The position numbers were made by a program, and so were the translations under genes. A stretch of DNA of 64,000 nt from [Phialemoniopsis] sp. UDSM-2020 (lineage: Eukaryota > Ascomycota > Sordariomycetes > Thyridiales > Thyridiaceae), in contig JAEILZ010000007.1 of NCBI GenBank assembly GCA_018873225.1, positions 2,108,001 through 2,172,000 on the forward strand, read 5' to 3'. Positions 48,524-59,848 of this stretch are shown here, piece after piece. Within the stretch, counting starts at the first letter, position 1; each line of letters begins with the position of its first letter. Below the pieces are notes generated by a model, which made no database searches, was not told where the DNA came from, and saw only the letters and a list, made by a program, of their open reading frames with translations.

Positions 48524-48937
48524 TCAAAGTACTCCATCACTTTCGCCAGCAAGCCTCTTCACCCGCTTCTGCTCCCAGTCATCGAGGTCTTTGGCAGCAA
48601 GTTTCTTTCGAAGAAAGTCAGTCCATTGAAACGATCGAGTCCACCGTCTCGCAAGAGGTTTGTAGCTCACATAGTACTCATCCCGCATGTTGACTCGCCG
48701 CCCGGACTTGCCCACACCCAGTTCTTCATCGCGGGTCATCTGCCGAACCTTCCTATCGTGCTTCTCGTATCGAATGGCTGTTGCAGGGGTAAGGACAAAT
48801 GAGCCTGCGATTATGACGGACATGAATGGGAGACCAAAGAGCAAGAAGGGGCGCTTTGCCATCGCAGCCCGGTAACGGGCAGCAAAAGAGTTCGCATCGG
48901 CTGCAGAGCGGAATTTCTTGCTCTGGAAGACAGCCAT
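48524..48937 (-). CDS. COX16: Cytochrome c oxidase assembly protein COX16
   Basis: A small inner-membrane mitochondrial protein needed to assemble complex IV. The spliced product has 115 residues; exons are 48937-48671 and 48604-48524. One transmembrane helix lies near residues 31-50 (FLLFGLPFMSVIIAGSFVLT), followed by the family block TPATAIRYEKHDRKVRQM and, after the intron, KLAAKDLDDWEQKRVKRL. The 66-nt intron has a GTGAGC donor, a GACTGAC branch-like site and an AAG acceptor. It is a multiple of three with no stop, so unspliced reading adds 22 residues (VSYKPLARRW and on) that interrupt the conserved EYYKLAAKDL junction. It is divergent from the ATR kinase gene across 399 bp. Confidence 0.93.
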   Translation of the reverse strand: MAVFQSKKFRSAADANSFAARYRAAMAKRPFLLFGLPFMSVIIAGSFVLTPATAIRYEKHDRKVRQMTRDEELGVGKSGRRVNMRDEYYVSYKPLARRWTRSFQWTDFLRKKLAAKDLDDWEQKRVKRLAGESDGVL

Positions 48938-49336
48938 AGTCGCCGCGATGAAGCCAGTGGCGTAATCGACTAAGCTGGGTGCGAGGTGCGAGCTTTCAAG
49001 TGTTCAATCAAGGCAACTTGCAGAGGATCATGAAGAATTCCGAGTCGCCTGATAAAGATAACGTTTTATCAAAAAGATGGGGTGACCTCAATCGAACTTT
49101 CCTTGTTCGTAGCTCCCGAAGCTCCACGGCCGGTTTTAGTGCCTCTTATTAGTGCCCTTTCATTGGCTTGCATAGGCTGTTTCGTTGACCAGGATCATGA
49201 TGGAATCATGTGACTACGCGTTGCCCCTCGCGTTCTGATAACTTCACATCCAAAAAAGCCAGTCAACCTCCGAACGACGGCCCATGAGACAGGACCACAG
49301 GCCTCGTGACCGCGGCAACAGATATGCTCCGGCACA
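48938..49336. promoter_or_regulatory. Shared divergent promoter of COX16 and ATR kinase
   Basis: A 399-bp gap holds both promoters. At 49050-49071 a 7-bp inverted repeat (TGATAAA and TTTATCA, 8-bp spacer) presents several GATA words, possible sites for GATA-type regulators. An upstream ATG near the ATR start is listed separately. Confidence 0.45.
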
Positions 49337-49359
49337 ATGGCTCCAGAATCACATGGTAG
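49324..49359 (+). other. Upstream ORF overlapping the ATR start codon
   Basis: An ATG 13 bases before the ATR ATG opens an 11-codon ORF in another frame that ends with TAG inside the main coding region. The main ATG has a stronger context (A at -3, G at +4), so leaky scanning could set the level of the kinase. Confidence 0.45.
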
Positions 49360-52300
49360 AGCGGGACTTCCAGGCAACGGAGTCTTCGCCAACAATGGAG
49401 ATGCGAGCATGCCGCCGCCGTCCACACTTGCTGCCCAGCTTGTCGGCAACTTCTCCACCGCAACCAAAGCAGCTTCGGCTGCTCGGCCAGATGAGACCCA
49501 AGAATTGAAACGACTCTTCGCCATCATCGAACAAGTCAAGGATCATCCTGATGTGTTGAAGACGTCTGGAGAGCGGATCGAGCATAACCACATGCTCATT
49601 TACGTCTACACACGCGTTGCATTGGATGGTCTGAAGTGGGACAATCCATTTGCGAGCCAGTCGGCCTCAACCTCCGAAGCCTTGAAGGCTATTAATTTCC
49701 TCAGAGTCACTATCAAGGAGACGCCACCCGTGCTGAACTATTGCTCGGAACCCGGTGCCTTGTTGCATCGTGGACGCGAACCCTTATGGCTATGGATGCT
49801 CCCCAGGGTTCTGCGCATGCTCGGCCAAGACCAGTGCATAGAGCTCATGCCCGCAATAACGAGCTTCTGTGTCTTTCTTTTTCAAGTCTCTGACAATTCA
49901 GGTGCGCTATGGAGTGTTATACCTCAACTCATTCGCTATTTCCAAGCATGCTACACTAGTGGGTTTTCCTTTCTGTCTTTGGGCTTTCGTGCTGCTGCTT
50001 ACGTCGATCACAGCAATTCTCGAACGGATTCGAGACCTCTCGCCCAGCGGCAGGGATGATTCACTTAGCTTGACACTCCCTCCGAGCTCGTTGCTTACCC
50101 ACATGCAAGAGGATCCCGATGCCCGGGTCCATAGCTGTGTGTATCGGCTCAGGGGCGTTGTACATGCTCTGCGTCATGCCGATAGTATTCTCTGTATACT
50201 CGCTGAATCAATGCATACAAATATGCAGGACCGCGGTGGAAGCAGAGTATCCAAGCTCTACCTTCCATGGGTTCTCGATAACATCTTGGCCTTCCATCAT
50301 GTGAAGAAACAACATGGGTCACTGACCCCGGAGCTTGCTGTCTCGGCCCTCAAGAGCATTTTCAAGGTGTCTTCAACATACAGAGCCATTCCCGACTTGG
50401 ACAAGGCGTTGACCCAGAAGGGCTTTACACTTGTCGCGATGCTTTGCCGTGATTTTCTGGAAACACCACAGCTTCTGACTCGTAACGACGAGTTGAGCCA
50501 GTCGTATCGTGAGACTATCTGCCTTTGCTTGCTCGGTCTTGCGCAATGTGTCGCCAGCCATAAAGCGACCTCGAGATTTATTGAGAATTCGTTGCTTGCA
50601 ATGCTAGATGGTCTGGTCAGAGAGCACAGTGAGCTAGGACCCGGGACTGATTTCGAGGTACGTGGTGCATTCCGGGGATGCAGGGATTCTCGAATTGACG
50701 ACACTGACTGTGGAATAGAGATGTGTCGAAATTTTACGTATCGCGACGACCGGTAATAGCTCATCACAAGCTTCATCCATCAGCCTCAAAGATTTAAGCA
50801 ATCTCGAGGTACGGCAGTATGCCGGCTCCATACGTCTTGACTTGACTTCCCAAGAGATAGCTCAAGGGGGTGAACAGCCTCCATCCAAGAGGCAAAAGGT
50901 TTCAGCAGACTCGGAAGTCTTATCGACCATAATCTCACGACTCTATGCAGTCTTGCACACATCTCCCTCAAATAGCACCGCAGATCTGGAAGGGCTCGTT
51001 CTGTAAGTTGTTTCTCTTTACGTTTGAGGATTGTCAAGTCTGACAAAGTGCAGCAACGGGTTTTCAGAGATGCCTGAACGCGACAAATGCGAGATGATTG
51101 ACCTTCTTTCGCGCATTGCTTGTGCTGCGGACGACACTTTGACGAGAACGGTCGCCAAACCGAGCAAGCGAGAAGTCTTCCACTGCACACACTGTGGGCA
51201 TGAGACTTCTCAAGCATCGTCATTTCCTAAATGTGATGATATCGCTGCAAAGTCTATCGCTACCACTATCTTTGGAAAATTGGTCCAGTTGCCTTCGTTC
51301 CTCGAGTCAAGACGCCCTCGACTCATCGCCATGCTAGCGTTGCGCAGGTGTGTGTCGCACTCAAAAGACATGGAGCTTCTAGATATCGAAACCTCGATAC
51401 CTGGCCAATGGTGTCTTCAGTCACTCAGTAGTTCTATTCGTGAGCTACGAATCGCTGCTGGCCGAGCTTTGCCCTCGTTTCTCGCCTTCGCCTCATCCAG
51501 GTCCATTGACGCCGACTTGGTTCAACGCAACAGGTCCACCGTCCTAGGTCTCCTCAAGTCTATCTCTGATAAGAACTCGCCACACCTGAATGAATCGTGC
51601 ATCATGGCCTGGGTGCAGGTCGGCAAAGTTGTCCCCGACGAGCAGCTGAATCTCATCCTGATTCAGCTTCTGGATTTTCTTGGGCACCGAAATCAGATCG
51701 TCTCTGCCTGTGCATTCAATGAGATTCTCAGCCTGGCATCCTTCCGAAAAGTCACCCCCAAAAAGTTGTTCGAGCCATTCTGGAAGAACTTGGCCTTTCT
51801 GGCAGTGAAAGATATGGTTGCTCGCCCTCAGACCACCAGGCTTCTTGCGGAGTTGCTTCAAATGAGTGTGCAGGACCTCGTCCTCCTTCTGCAAAGTCAC
51901 GCCTTGCCGTGGCTCGTCCTCACCAGGAAGAAAGAGGTCGTGCAAAAGATTGCCGACTTCCGTGGTGACAAGGAGGCTTGGATGCCATGTGTGGATAGCA
52001 CCAATCTTGGTTCCATTCTCGCTCTTCTATTAGCCCAAGAAGAGGATCATCCGGAGCAATATGTGATGACGCTGCTCAGACATGTCTCGACACACTTCAA
52101 CGACTCCTCTCTACGAGAGCTGGTGGGATCAGAGCCTGTGCTGACGGTTTTGGAGCTTCTCAAAACAGCCGCCGAAGCTGATGAGGTTCGAAGGTCCAGA
52201 GTGCGAAGTGCGTTGAGCACAATGGCCGATCTCCTTCTCACGGAGGAAAACGAAACCCGGAGGAAGAAGAAAGATATTGCTCGGCTTCTCCAACAGTATG

Positions 52301-55300
52301 CGCTAGGCATCACTGCCTTGCTGTCGGAGGTTATCAACGACGATATGGCTAAGCATCCCCCTGTCCAAGAACAGAGAAGTTGCATCCGTGCGCTTGAAGA
52401 GATGATCAGATTGTCTCGATCACATATCCGGGTTGCTCGACCGCAGATCTCGGCATTCTTACTGAATGCTCTTTCTTATGATCAATTGAGATCGGCAGCT
52501 TTCTCCTGTTGGGCTACATTGCTCAACTTTCTGGAGGAAGAAGACGTGGATGCGCTCATTGAGACCACATTCTTCATTGTCGGTAACTACTGGAATTCCT
52601 TTGATGAATCAACACGCCGGTCATGTCGCCAACTTCTGGACTCACTACTTGAGAGACACTCCGGGCTGTTGTCCGCCAAAATCCACGAACTGCCGTCTCT
52701 AGACGGTATCATCGAACTGGCCGACCTTGAGGAGAAGCTTAACTCGTTCCGCCAGCCACTGGACAGCAGAGCCAACTTTTCCACTTTCGTCAAGAGAGTA
52801 CAGCATGAAAACTCAGGGGTCGTACTCCAGGCTCTCAATGAACTGGTCGCTTATCTGAGGGAGAACCAAGGATACTTGCAGATCTCTGCTATGAGTGAAC
52901 AGCCCGATCCTGTGGTCACTCAGTTGATGCGGGTGCTACTGGACTGTTCAGCGAAGTATAACAATGTCCAGCCCGACATTTCTCGTTTGTGTGTCGAATG
53001 CATCGGGCTTGTCGGGTGCTTGGACTCCAATCGCCTCGAAACGGTTCGCAAACAACGGGAATTTGTGGTGCTGCACAATTTCGACGATGCTGAAGAAACG
53101 ACAGACTTCGTGCTTTTCATTCTAGAGGAGGTTTTGGTCAAGGCTTTCCTGTCAGCAACAGACACTAATCTGCAAGGCTTCTTGTCGTATGCCATGCAGG
53201 AACTTCTCGATAAATGCGACTTCAAAGCTGCTTTCGCCCTTCAAGACGGAGAAGGGAGTCATATTTACAGGAAATTCAAGTCACTTCCGGAGAATGTCCA
53301 GGAAGTGTTGACTCCTTTCATGACATCTCGCTATCGAGCCCAACCAGCCGCCGCTCCGAACGCAGAATATCCCATCTTTCGGGCAGGGCGACCCTACGGT
53401 AACTGGCTGAGATCCTTTGTCCTGGATCTTCTTCACAAGGGGCAAAACTTCTTCGCCAATGTCATATTCCCACCATTGTACCGCGTCATCAGGGTCAAAG
53501 ACTTGCGCGTTGCCGAGTTCCTGCTGCCTTACCTAATAGTCCACATCATTACTGGTGATGAGAGTTCTGAGGCTCAAAGAAGAGAAGTTGTGGGAGAGCT
53601 TCTTGGAATACTGAAACATCAGCCAGCAGACGATGCTTCATACGCGGAACGCGAGCATGTGAGGCTATTCTGCGAAGCTGTATTTCGAGTGCTCGACTAC
53701 GCGATGAGATGGCTGCAACTGAAAATGTCAAAACCAGGCGCGAGCAAGCGCGACATCTTGCAAACCGAGCGAGTCAAGGAAGTTTTAGATTCTATTCCAG
53801 CGGATCTAATCTCACGACGGGCAGTCGACTGCAAGCAGTACGCACGTGCTCTGTTCCATTTGGAGCCGTTCATCTCGTCTGTTGCCCAAAAGGACATCGC
53901 TCCTCAGGACGCTAACCGCCTTCTTGCCGAGATTCAATATGTCTATACTCAGATTGACGAACCTGACGGGCTCGATGGTGTTACTGCGCACCTTACGCTG
54001 TTTGATCTCAACCAGCAGGTCCTGAGTCATCGAAAGGCGGGCCGTTGGACAGCTGCGCAGACTTGGTATGAAGTTCGGCTCGCTAATGAACCTCATAACA
54101 TCGATGTGCAGCTCGACCTTCTCACTTGCTTGAAGGAATCAGGGCAGTATGACGTGTTGCTCAATCATGTCGAGGGCATGGAAACAACGACCAGCACTGT
54201 CAACAGGATTGTGCCCTTCGCCGTGGAGGCGGCCTGGGCCACTGGCCGCTGGGACGCACTGCAGAAGTGGCTGTGGCAGTACAATGCTGGCGACATCACC
54301 GACATCTTTAATTTGGGTGTAGCTCAGGCATTGCTACGCCTCAAAGACGGCAAGATTGACGACTTTGCAGGATACCTTGATCTGATCAAAGACAAGGTTG
54401 CTGCCTCCTTTTCGTACTCGGGCACTTCATCTTTGCAGGCGTCGCACGATGCAATGCTGCAAGCGCACATCCTCACTGACCTTGAGATTATTGCTCAAAA
54501 CCAAGCTGCAAAACATCCAGACAGCCGGGCGACTACACTTGCTTCACTTGATCGTCGACTGGAGGTCTTGGGTGCCTACGTGAATGACAAGCAATATGTA
54601 TTGGGGATACGCCGAGCGGCGATGGAGCTCATGAGGTATGTTTTGCAGCTCCGTGTGCTTACACTCTGGATATCACTGACTGTATGTAGGCCAGCATTTC
54701 TCGACGAAGATATCTCGTCACTCTGGCTCTCGAGTGCACGTCTGGCCAGGAAATCGGGGCTTATGCACCAGTCCTTCAATGCCGTGCTCCACGCATATCA
54801 GCTTGGTGATCAAGCTGCCACTGTTGATAACGCTAGATTGCTTTGGAAAGACGGGCATCACCGCAAGGCAATACAGACGCTGCGGAGCGCAATGAGCCGT
54901 GAACATATGTTGGCCACTTCTTCTAGTTCCGGAACAGCGACTGCCACTCAGAAGCGGAATGCCGAAGCAACGCCGAAGTCCCTCCTTACTGCAACGACCC
55001 ATCTCCTCCTGGCTAAATGGCTGGATCACACGGGACAAGCAAATGCGAGCGCCCTGCGACAGCAGTATCAACTCGCGGCGAAGCTCAACTCCCAGTGGGA
55101 GAAGGGTCATTATTACCTTGGCCGACATTACAAGAAGGTTCTGGAGTCAGAGAAGGCTCTGAAACCAGACCAACAAAGCGACGAATACCTTAGTGGGGAG
55201 ACTGCGAAACTGGTCATCGAGAACTATCTACGATCACTAACTTGTGGAACGAAATACCTGTATCAGACTCTCCCTCGCATTCTTACGCTCTGGCTGGAGC

Positions 55301-56928
55301 TGGGAGCACAAGTGGACAAGGCACCTGAGGGCAAGGTGTCTCTGTCCCGAGAGCTACATCAGCGTCGGAAGGCGCAACTCTTGGAGCTACATCGAACTAT
55401 CTACAAGGCTGTGTCAAGAATACCTGCCTATATTTTCTACACCGCACTTCCACAACTAGTAGCTCGTATCGCCCACCCGAACACTGACGTGTTCAAGTTG
55501 CTGGAACAAATGATCCTCAAAGTCATCATACATCATCCTCAACAATCTCTATGGAGCCTATTTGGTGTCATGACAACGAAACAGCCCTCTGAACGCCGAC
55601 AGCGTGGGATCCAGATACTGACATCGCTGAAAAGCTCAAGCAAAAAGAGCGAGGCCGGGCATTACGATACAAAGGCTCTTCTGAGGATGGGAGAGAAGTT
55701 GGCCGAGCAGCTGCTCCTCGCTTGCAACAACGGCGATTTCCAGAGCAATCGGACGACGGTTGCAAGCATTACCCGGGATCTCAATTTCAACCACAAGTGC
55801 ACTCCCTGTCCTCTGGTTGTACCGGTTGAATGCTGCCTCACCGCGACTTTGCCCACCCTCACAGACAGCGTCACAAAGCACAAGGCTTTCCCCGGAGATG
55901 TCATCACCATTGACTCGTTCCTTGACGAAGTACTTGTACTCGGCTCCTTGGCGAAGCCAAGAAAACTCACAGCACGGGGATCAGACGGGAATTTGTATGC
56001 GCTGATGATCAAACCAAAGGACGACCTGCGAACTGATCAGAGACTGATGGAGTTCAACGGCATCATCAACCGATCCTTGAAGAAGGATGCAGAGTCAAGC
56101 AGACGCCAGCTGTACATCAAGACGTATGCGGTCACCCCACTGAACGAGGAATGCGGAATTGTAGAGTGGGTGGAAGGCATCAAGACGCTGCGTGATATAC
56201 TTCTCGGGCTCTACAAGGCAAAGGGGATCTCACCGAACTATGGCAACCTTGCGCAGCTCATGAAGGAAGCCCTAGTCTCGGACAACAACATCAAGCTCTT
56301 TACGGAGAACGTGCTGGGCATGTTCCCTCCGGTTTTGTCTTCGTGGTTTATCTCCCAATTTCCCCATCCGTCAGCGTGGTTCGCAGCGCGACTCAGGTAC
56401 ACTAGATCAACGGCGGTGATGTCCATGGTTGGCACCATCCTGGGCCTTGGGGATCGTCACGGAGAGAATGTGCTTTTGGAAGAGGGCAACGGTGGCATAT
56501 TCCATGTCGATTTCAACTGCCTCTTCGACAAGGGCCTTACCTTTGCGCAACCGGAGCGCGTACCTTTCCGTTTGACGCACAACATGGTAAGGGCGATGGG
56601 TATATACGGCTACGAGGGTCCGTTCAGGCGGTGCTCGGAGCTGACGGTGACGATTCTGCGCCAGCAGGAGGAGACGCTGATGACGATTCTTGAGGCGTTT
56701 ATTTATGATCCGACCCTGGACCTGCAAAAAGACAAAAAGCGGAAGCACGAGGTCGTCAGGCTCAACCCGCAGAGTGTGGTCGAGAGCATCAAGCGGAAGG
56801 TCAGGGGTCTGCTGGCAGACGAGAGCATCCCACTGGGCATTGAGGGACAGGTTGAGGAGTTGATCAAGCAGGCTGTAAATCCCAGGAACCTGGCAGCCAT
56901 GTACATTGGCTGGTGTCCCTTCTTGTAA
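49337..56928 (+). CDS. MEC1: ATR/Mec1-type checkpoint kinase (PI3K-like)
   Basis: The apical DNA-damage and replication-stress kinase (UvsB/MUS-9 in other moulds). It has 2456 residues, the usual length. Exons: 49337-49958, 50014-50657, 50719-51002, 51054-54635 and 54690-56928; the sum is in frame. Most of the protein is helical repeats, then a FAT region (about 1350-1950), a kinase domain and a FATC tail. Kinase marks are the ATP-binding Lys in ALMIKPKDD near 2157, catalytic GLGDRHGEN near 2297 and HVDFN near 2316; the C-terminus ends MYIGWCPFL. A Cys pair (HCTHCGHE) near 562 may be part of a small metal site. The intron 54636-54689 is 54 nt, stop-free and in frame, so simple ORF reading wrongly adds 18 residues after ELMR. 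It should partner with a Ddc2/ATRIP protein at RPA-coated DNA. Confidence 0.96.
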
Positions 56929-57336
56929 TTTTTGTTATTGGTTCCAATACACCCACCATAATTATTATGACTTTCGTCTCTTTCGGCTTTGTTTGTGGGC
57001 TCTCTTATGTGGTCCTGGTAGTACAAATCACAATGAAATGCAAGGGTGATTTTATTTGTTTGCAGGGGAGCCTTCACTGAGATGGGGGCTGTTGGCTGCC
57101 GCTACTGCCCTCTGTTGGCTTGCCACATTCAGCAAGTGCCCATGCCCACCCTGCCTAAATTTCACCTTAGGCAACAATCGTGCCCAAGTCACTGCCCTGG
57201 CATCTGTTTCCTTTTCAGCACCTCCACTGATTGCTCTAATACTCAACCACCACAATTCCTAGACCTCTAGGATTTTCTACTCTCACACAATTCTTTAACT
57301 GACCAGAGAACGTGGTAAATCTCCTCGACCGGCATC
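56929..57336. promoter_or_regulatory. Spacer with ATR 3' UTR and PARP-finger gene promoter
   Basis: About 0.4 kb between two genes in the same direction. It must hold the ATR terminator and the downstream promoter. I see no distinct motif. Confidence 0.4.
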
Positions 57337-58790
57337 ATGTCGTACCGCATTGGTAAGTCCATTCCATTTGCTCCATGAGACGGCGTCAACACCCACCTTA
57401 GCTATCTCGCGTGCCTGCATTAGCTGGGTCGATGATATGATCTACGCTCAGAGCGAGCGCGTCGTGACATGGTTCACGCCAAGACCGCGATTGGGCAGAG
57501 ACTGGCCACATTCGCACCCGCGCTGTCCAGTATTTACTGATAATTTGTCATACAGAGATTTCTCCAAACAACCGTGCCGGCTGCCAGGACGGCGTCTGCA
57601 AGGAGCAAGCGGCCAAGTGCCTCAAGGGTGACCTGCGCTTCGGTACTTGGTTTATGCCACCGGGTATCGACCATGGAAGCTGGAGATGGAAGCACTGGTG
57701 AGATTCTCCCTGTCCTCGTGCACTTTGTTGATATTTATCATGCACGAACCCATCACTTTTTATGAGCAAGGCTGACAATCAATGCTAGGGGCTGTGTGTC
57801 AGGTGCTCAAATCCAGGGCCTGCAAGACCTTGCCAGGAAGGGTGATGACTATCAGTGGGACATGATTGATGGTTACGACGAGCTGGAGTAAGTCTCTCTG
57901 AGAATTGCAGATCTCGCGATTACTCGTCTCCCTGTCCTTCAGCTTGAATGCTAATACAAACGCGACAGTGATCATCCGGAGATTCAGGAGAAGATTCGAC
58001 GTGTGGTCGAGCAGGGCCATATCGACGATGAAGACTTCAATGGCGTAGGACTATTTTCATGACCTCTACCGTTGTGAAGCCATGACTGACTCAGTTCACC
58101 AGGATCCCGAGTTCAATGTGCTGGGCAAACGGGGAATTCGCGGCCGAAAGTCCAAGAAGGCTGCTCTTGCTAATGATGATGATGAGGTATATCGCTTCCC
58201 CTTGATTTCGGTTGACTGTTTCTAATAATTAACAGGAAAAGAAGGATGCCGCTCCTACTCCAGCCAAGAAGTCCGCTAAGCGTGGACGCAAGAAGGCGGA
58301 TGAAGACGATGAAGATGATGCCGCTCCCACTCCGGCCAAGAAGCCTGCCAAGCGTGGACGCAAGAAGGCAGACGAGGATGAGGACGACGAGCCTGAGCCG
58401 CCCAAGAAGAAGACCAAAACAGCCAAGGCCACTCCCGCCAAGAAGGTCAAAGCCGAGAGTGATGAGGACGAAGCCCCTCCGGTCAAGAAGGCTGCTGCCA
58501 AGAAAGGGGGCCGCCAGAGCAAGGGACTGAAGAAGGAGGTGAAGGAAGAGGACGAAGATGATGTGCCTATCACTTCCAAGGCGAAGGCTGCTCCGGCCAA
58601 CAAGGCGGGCCGCCGTCAGAGCAAAGCTGCTGCCAACGATGTTGAGGAAGAGGAGGAAGAACCCGTTGCTCCTCCGAAAGCCAAGGCCAAGAGAGGTAGC
58701 AAGAAGGCAGCGCCTCCACCCGAGCCCGAGTCGGAGGAAGAGGCCCCTAAGCCGAAGGGCAGGAAGCGCGCATCGCGTGGACGAGCTTGA
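57337..58790 (+). CDS. PARP-type zinc-finger protein with AT-hook-like repeats
   Basis: A nuclear protein that probably binds damaged or nicked DNA, 323 residues in six exons: 57337-57352, 57556-57697, 57789-57887, 57969-58044, 58103-58186 and 58236-58790. The first coding exon has only 16 nt and is followed by a 203-nt intron, the longest in the window. A zf-PARP domain fills residues 3-75: RAGCQDGVC, LRFGTWF and WRWKHWGC, with likely zinc ligands C15, C20, H52 and C55. Residues about 140-323 are low complexity: alternating acidic runs and basic PAKK blocks, with KRGRKK repeated like AT hooks. There is no PARP catalytic domain or ligase domain, so it is a finger-only protein. It lies directly downstream of the ATR gene, which fits a DNA-repair role, but function is inferred. 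Confidence 0.88.
58250..58392 (+). repeat. Two 72-nt tandem coding repeats
   Basis: Two near-identical units inside exon 6 of the PARP-finger gene each encode APTPAKK, KRGRKKADED and an acidic run. The unit differs mainly at third positions and in the acidic tail, so it duplicated some time ago or is kept by selection on the protein. Confidence 0.6.
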
Positions 58791-59848
58791 GGAGGTGGCT
58801 CCTCTGACAAAGCAGCGTGTCCTGACATGTGAGTCATGCTGTCCTCTTCATCATGATCATCCCGCTGACAATGGATTCTACTAGGTACACAGCACGCTGC
58901 TTCGGACGCGTCGCTTTCGGATCGATCTCCGTGCTTGGGCAGCCTTGAGCTCGGACTACGTGGCTCGTGGACAAGACTGCAACCGCCGAAAATGTCTTTG
59001 TCGAGTATTCGCATCTCGAATACAAAGATCTCACTAAGCGTCTGTCTAAATGACCTGTAATACCTTACCAACGAGCAAGGCTTGTGTGTGTGTACTCGAC
59101 TTGATTTCTTTCTTTCCTTGTCTTTATTGTCTCAATATTTGCTACTCTATGGGCAAAATGGATCTTTCCCACGATTCGTGGGAAGCTGTACTAAGGGACC
59201 GAAACGGTAATCATGAGTTTAATTTTGTAGAATTACTATCTATCAGTCTCAAGCAAATGATGCCACCGTGACCGCGAGTTTTAGATGTCTTGGTTGTCTT
59301 GTCAGTCCATGCAATGTCAAATACCATGCCTATGGTATGTCGTGAAAGGAGGTTGCTCTGTAAACCATATCTTAAGTCAGGAGGGGTCTGAAGTCATCGC
59401 AAGCTCTTCTAGCGATGACTCAACACGCTTCGTAAGTCCAGCACATCATTTCACAAAAGACGTCACTTGGTCATAAACTCGTCAATTTGCCGTGACATCC
59501 GTCTACCCCAAGTTCGTAATCCAATGGCCCGTCATCGCCTCCGCTATGAGATGAAAGAAAAAGACACCGTCACGTCATGAGATCATTACATGAGAGGGAA
59601 TGCCCAAAGAAACAATGTATCCTCATCCACGTCGCTTACAATTTGGCTTCATCCACCAAATTGTTCTCACTGGCTCCCACAGCACCCGTTTACACTGATG
59701 CATCCACAAGTTGCAACCCCAACAATCTTGAGTCGTCAGTCATGAGCATATATATGTCTGAAAATGTACCGCTTATATGGGTATGCGTCGTCGCGTCACG
59801 AAACCAGAGAGCCGTCGAAATCAGTGTGCCCCAGGGGCAGAAAGCAGC
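58791..59848. other. Intergenic 1.1 kb, convergent 3' flanks
   Basis: It lies between the 3' ends of the PARP-finger gene and the RS/RE-rich gene. Only short unrelated ORFs are seen and no repeat. Confidence 0.55.
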
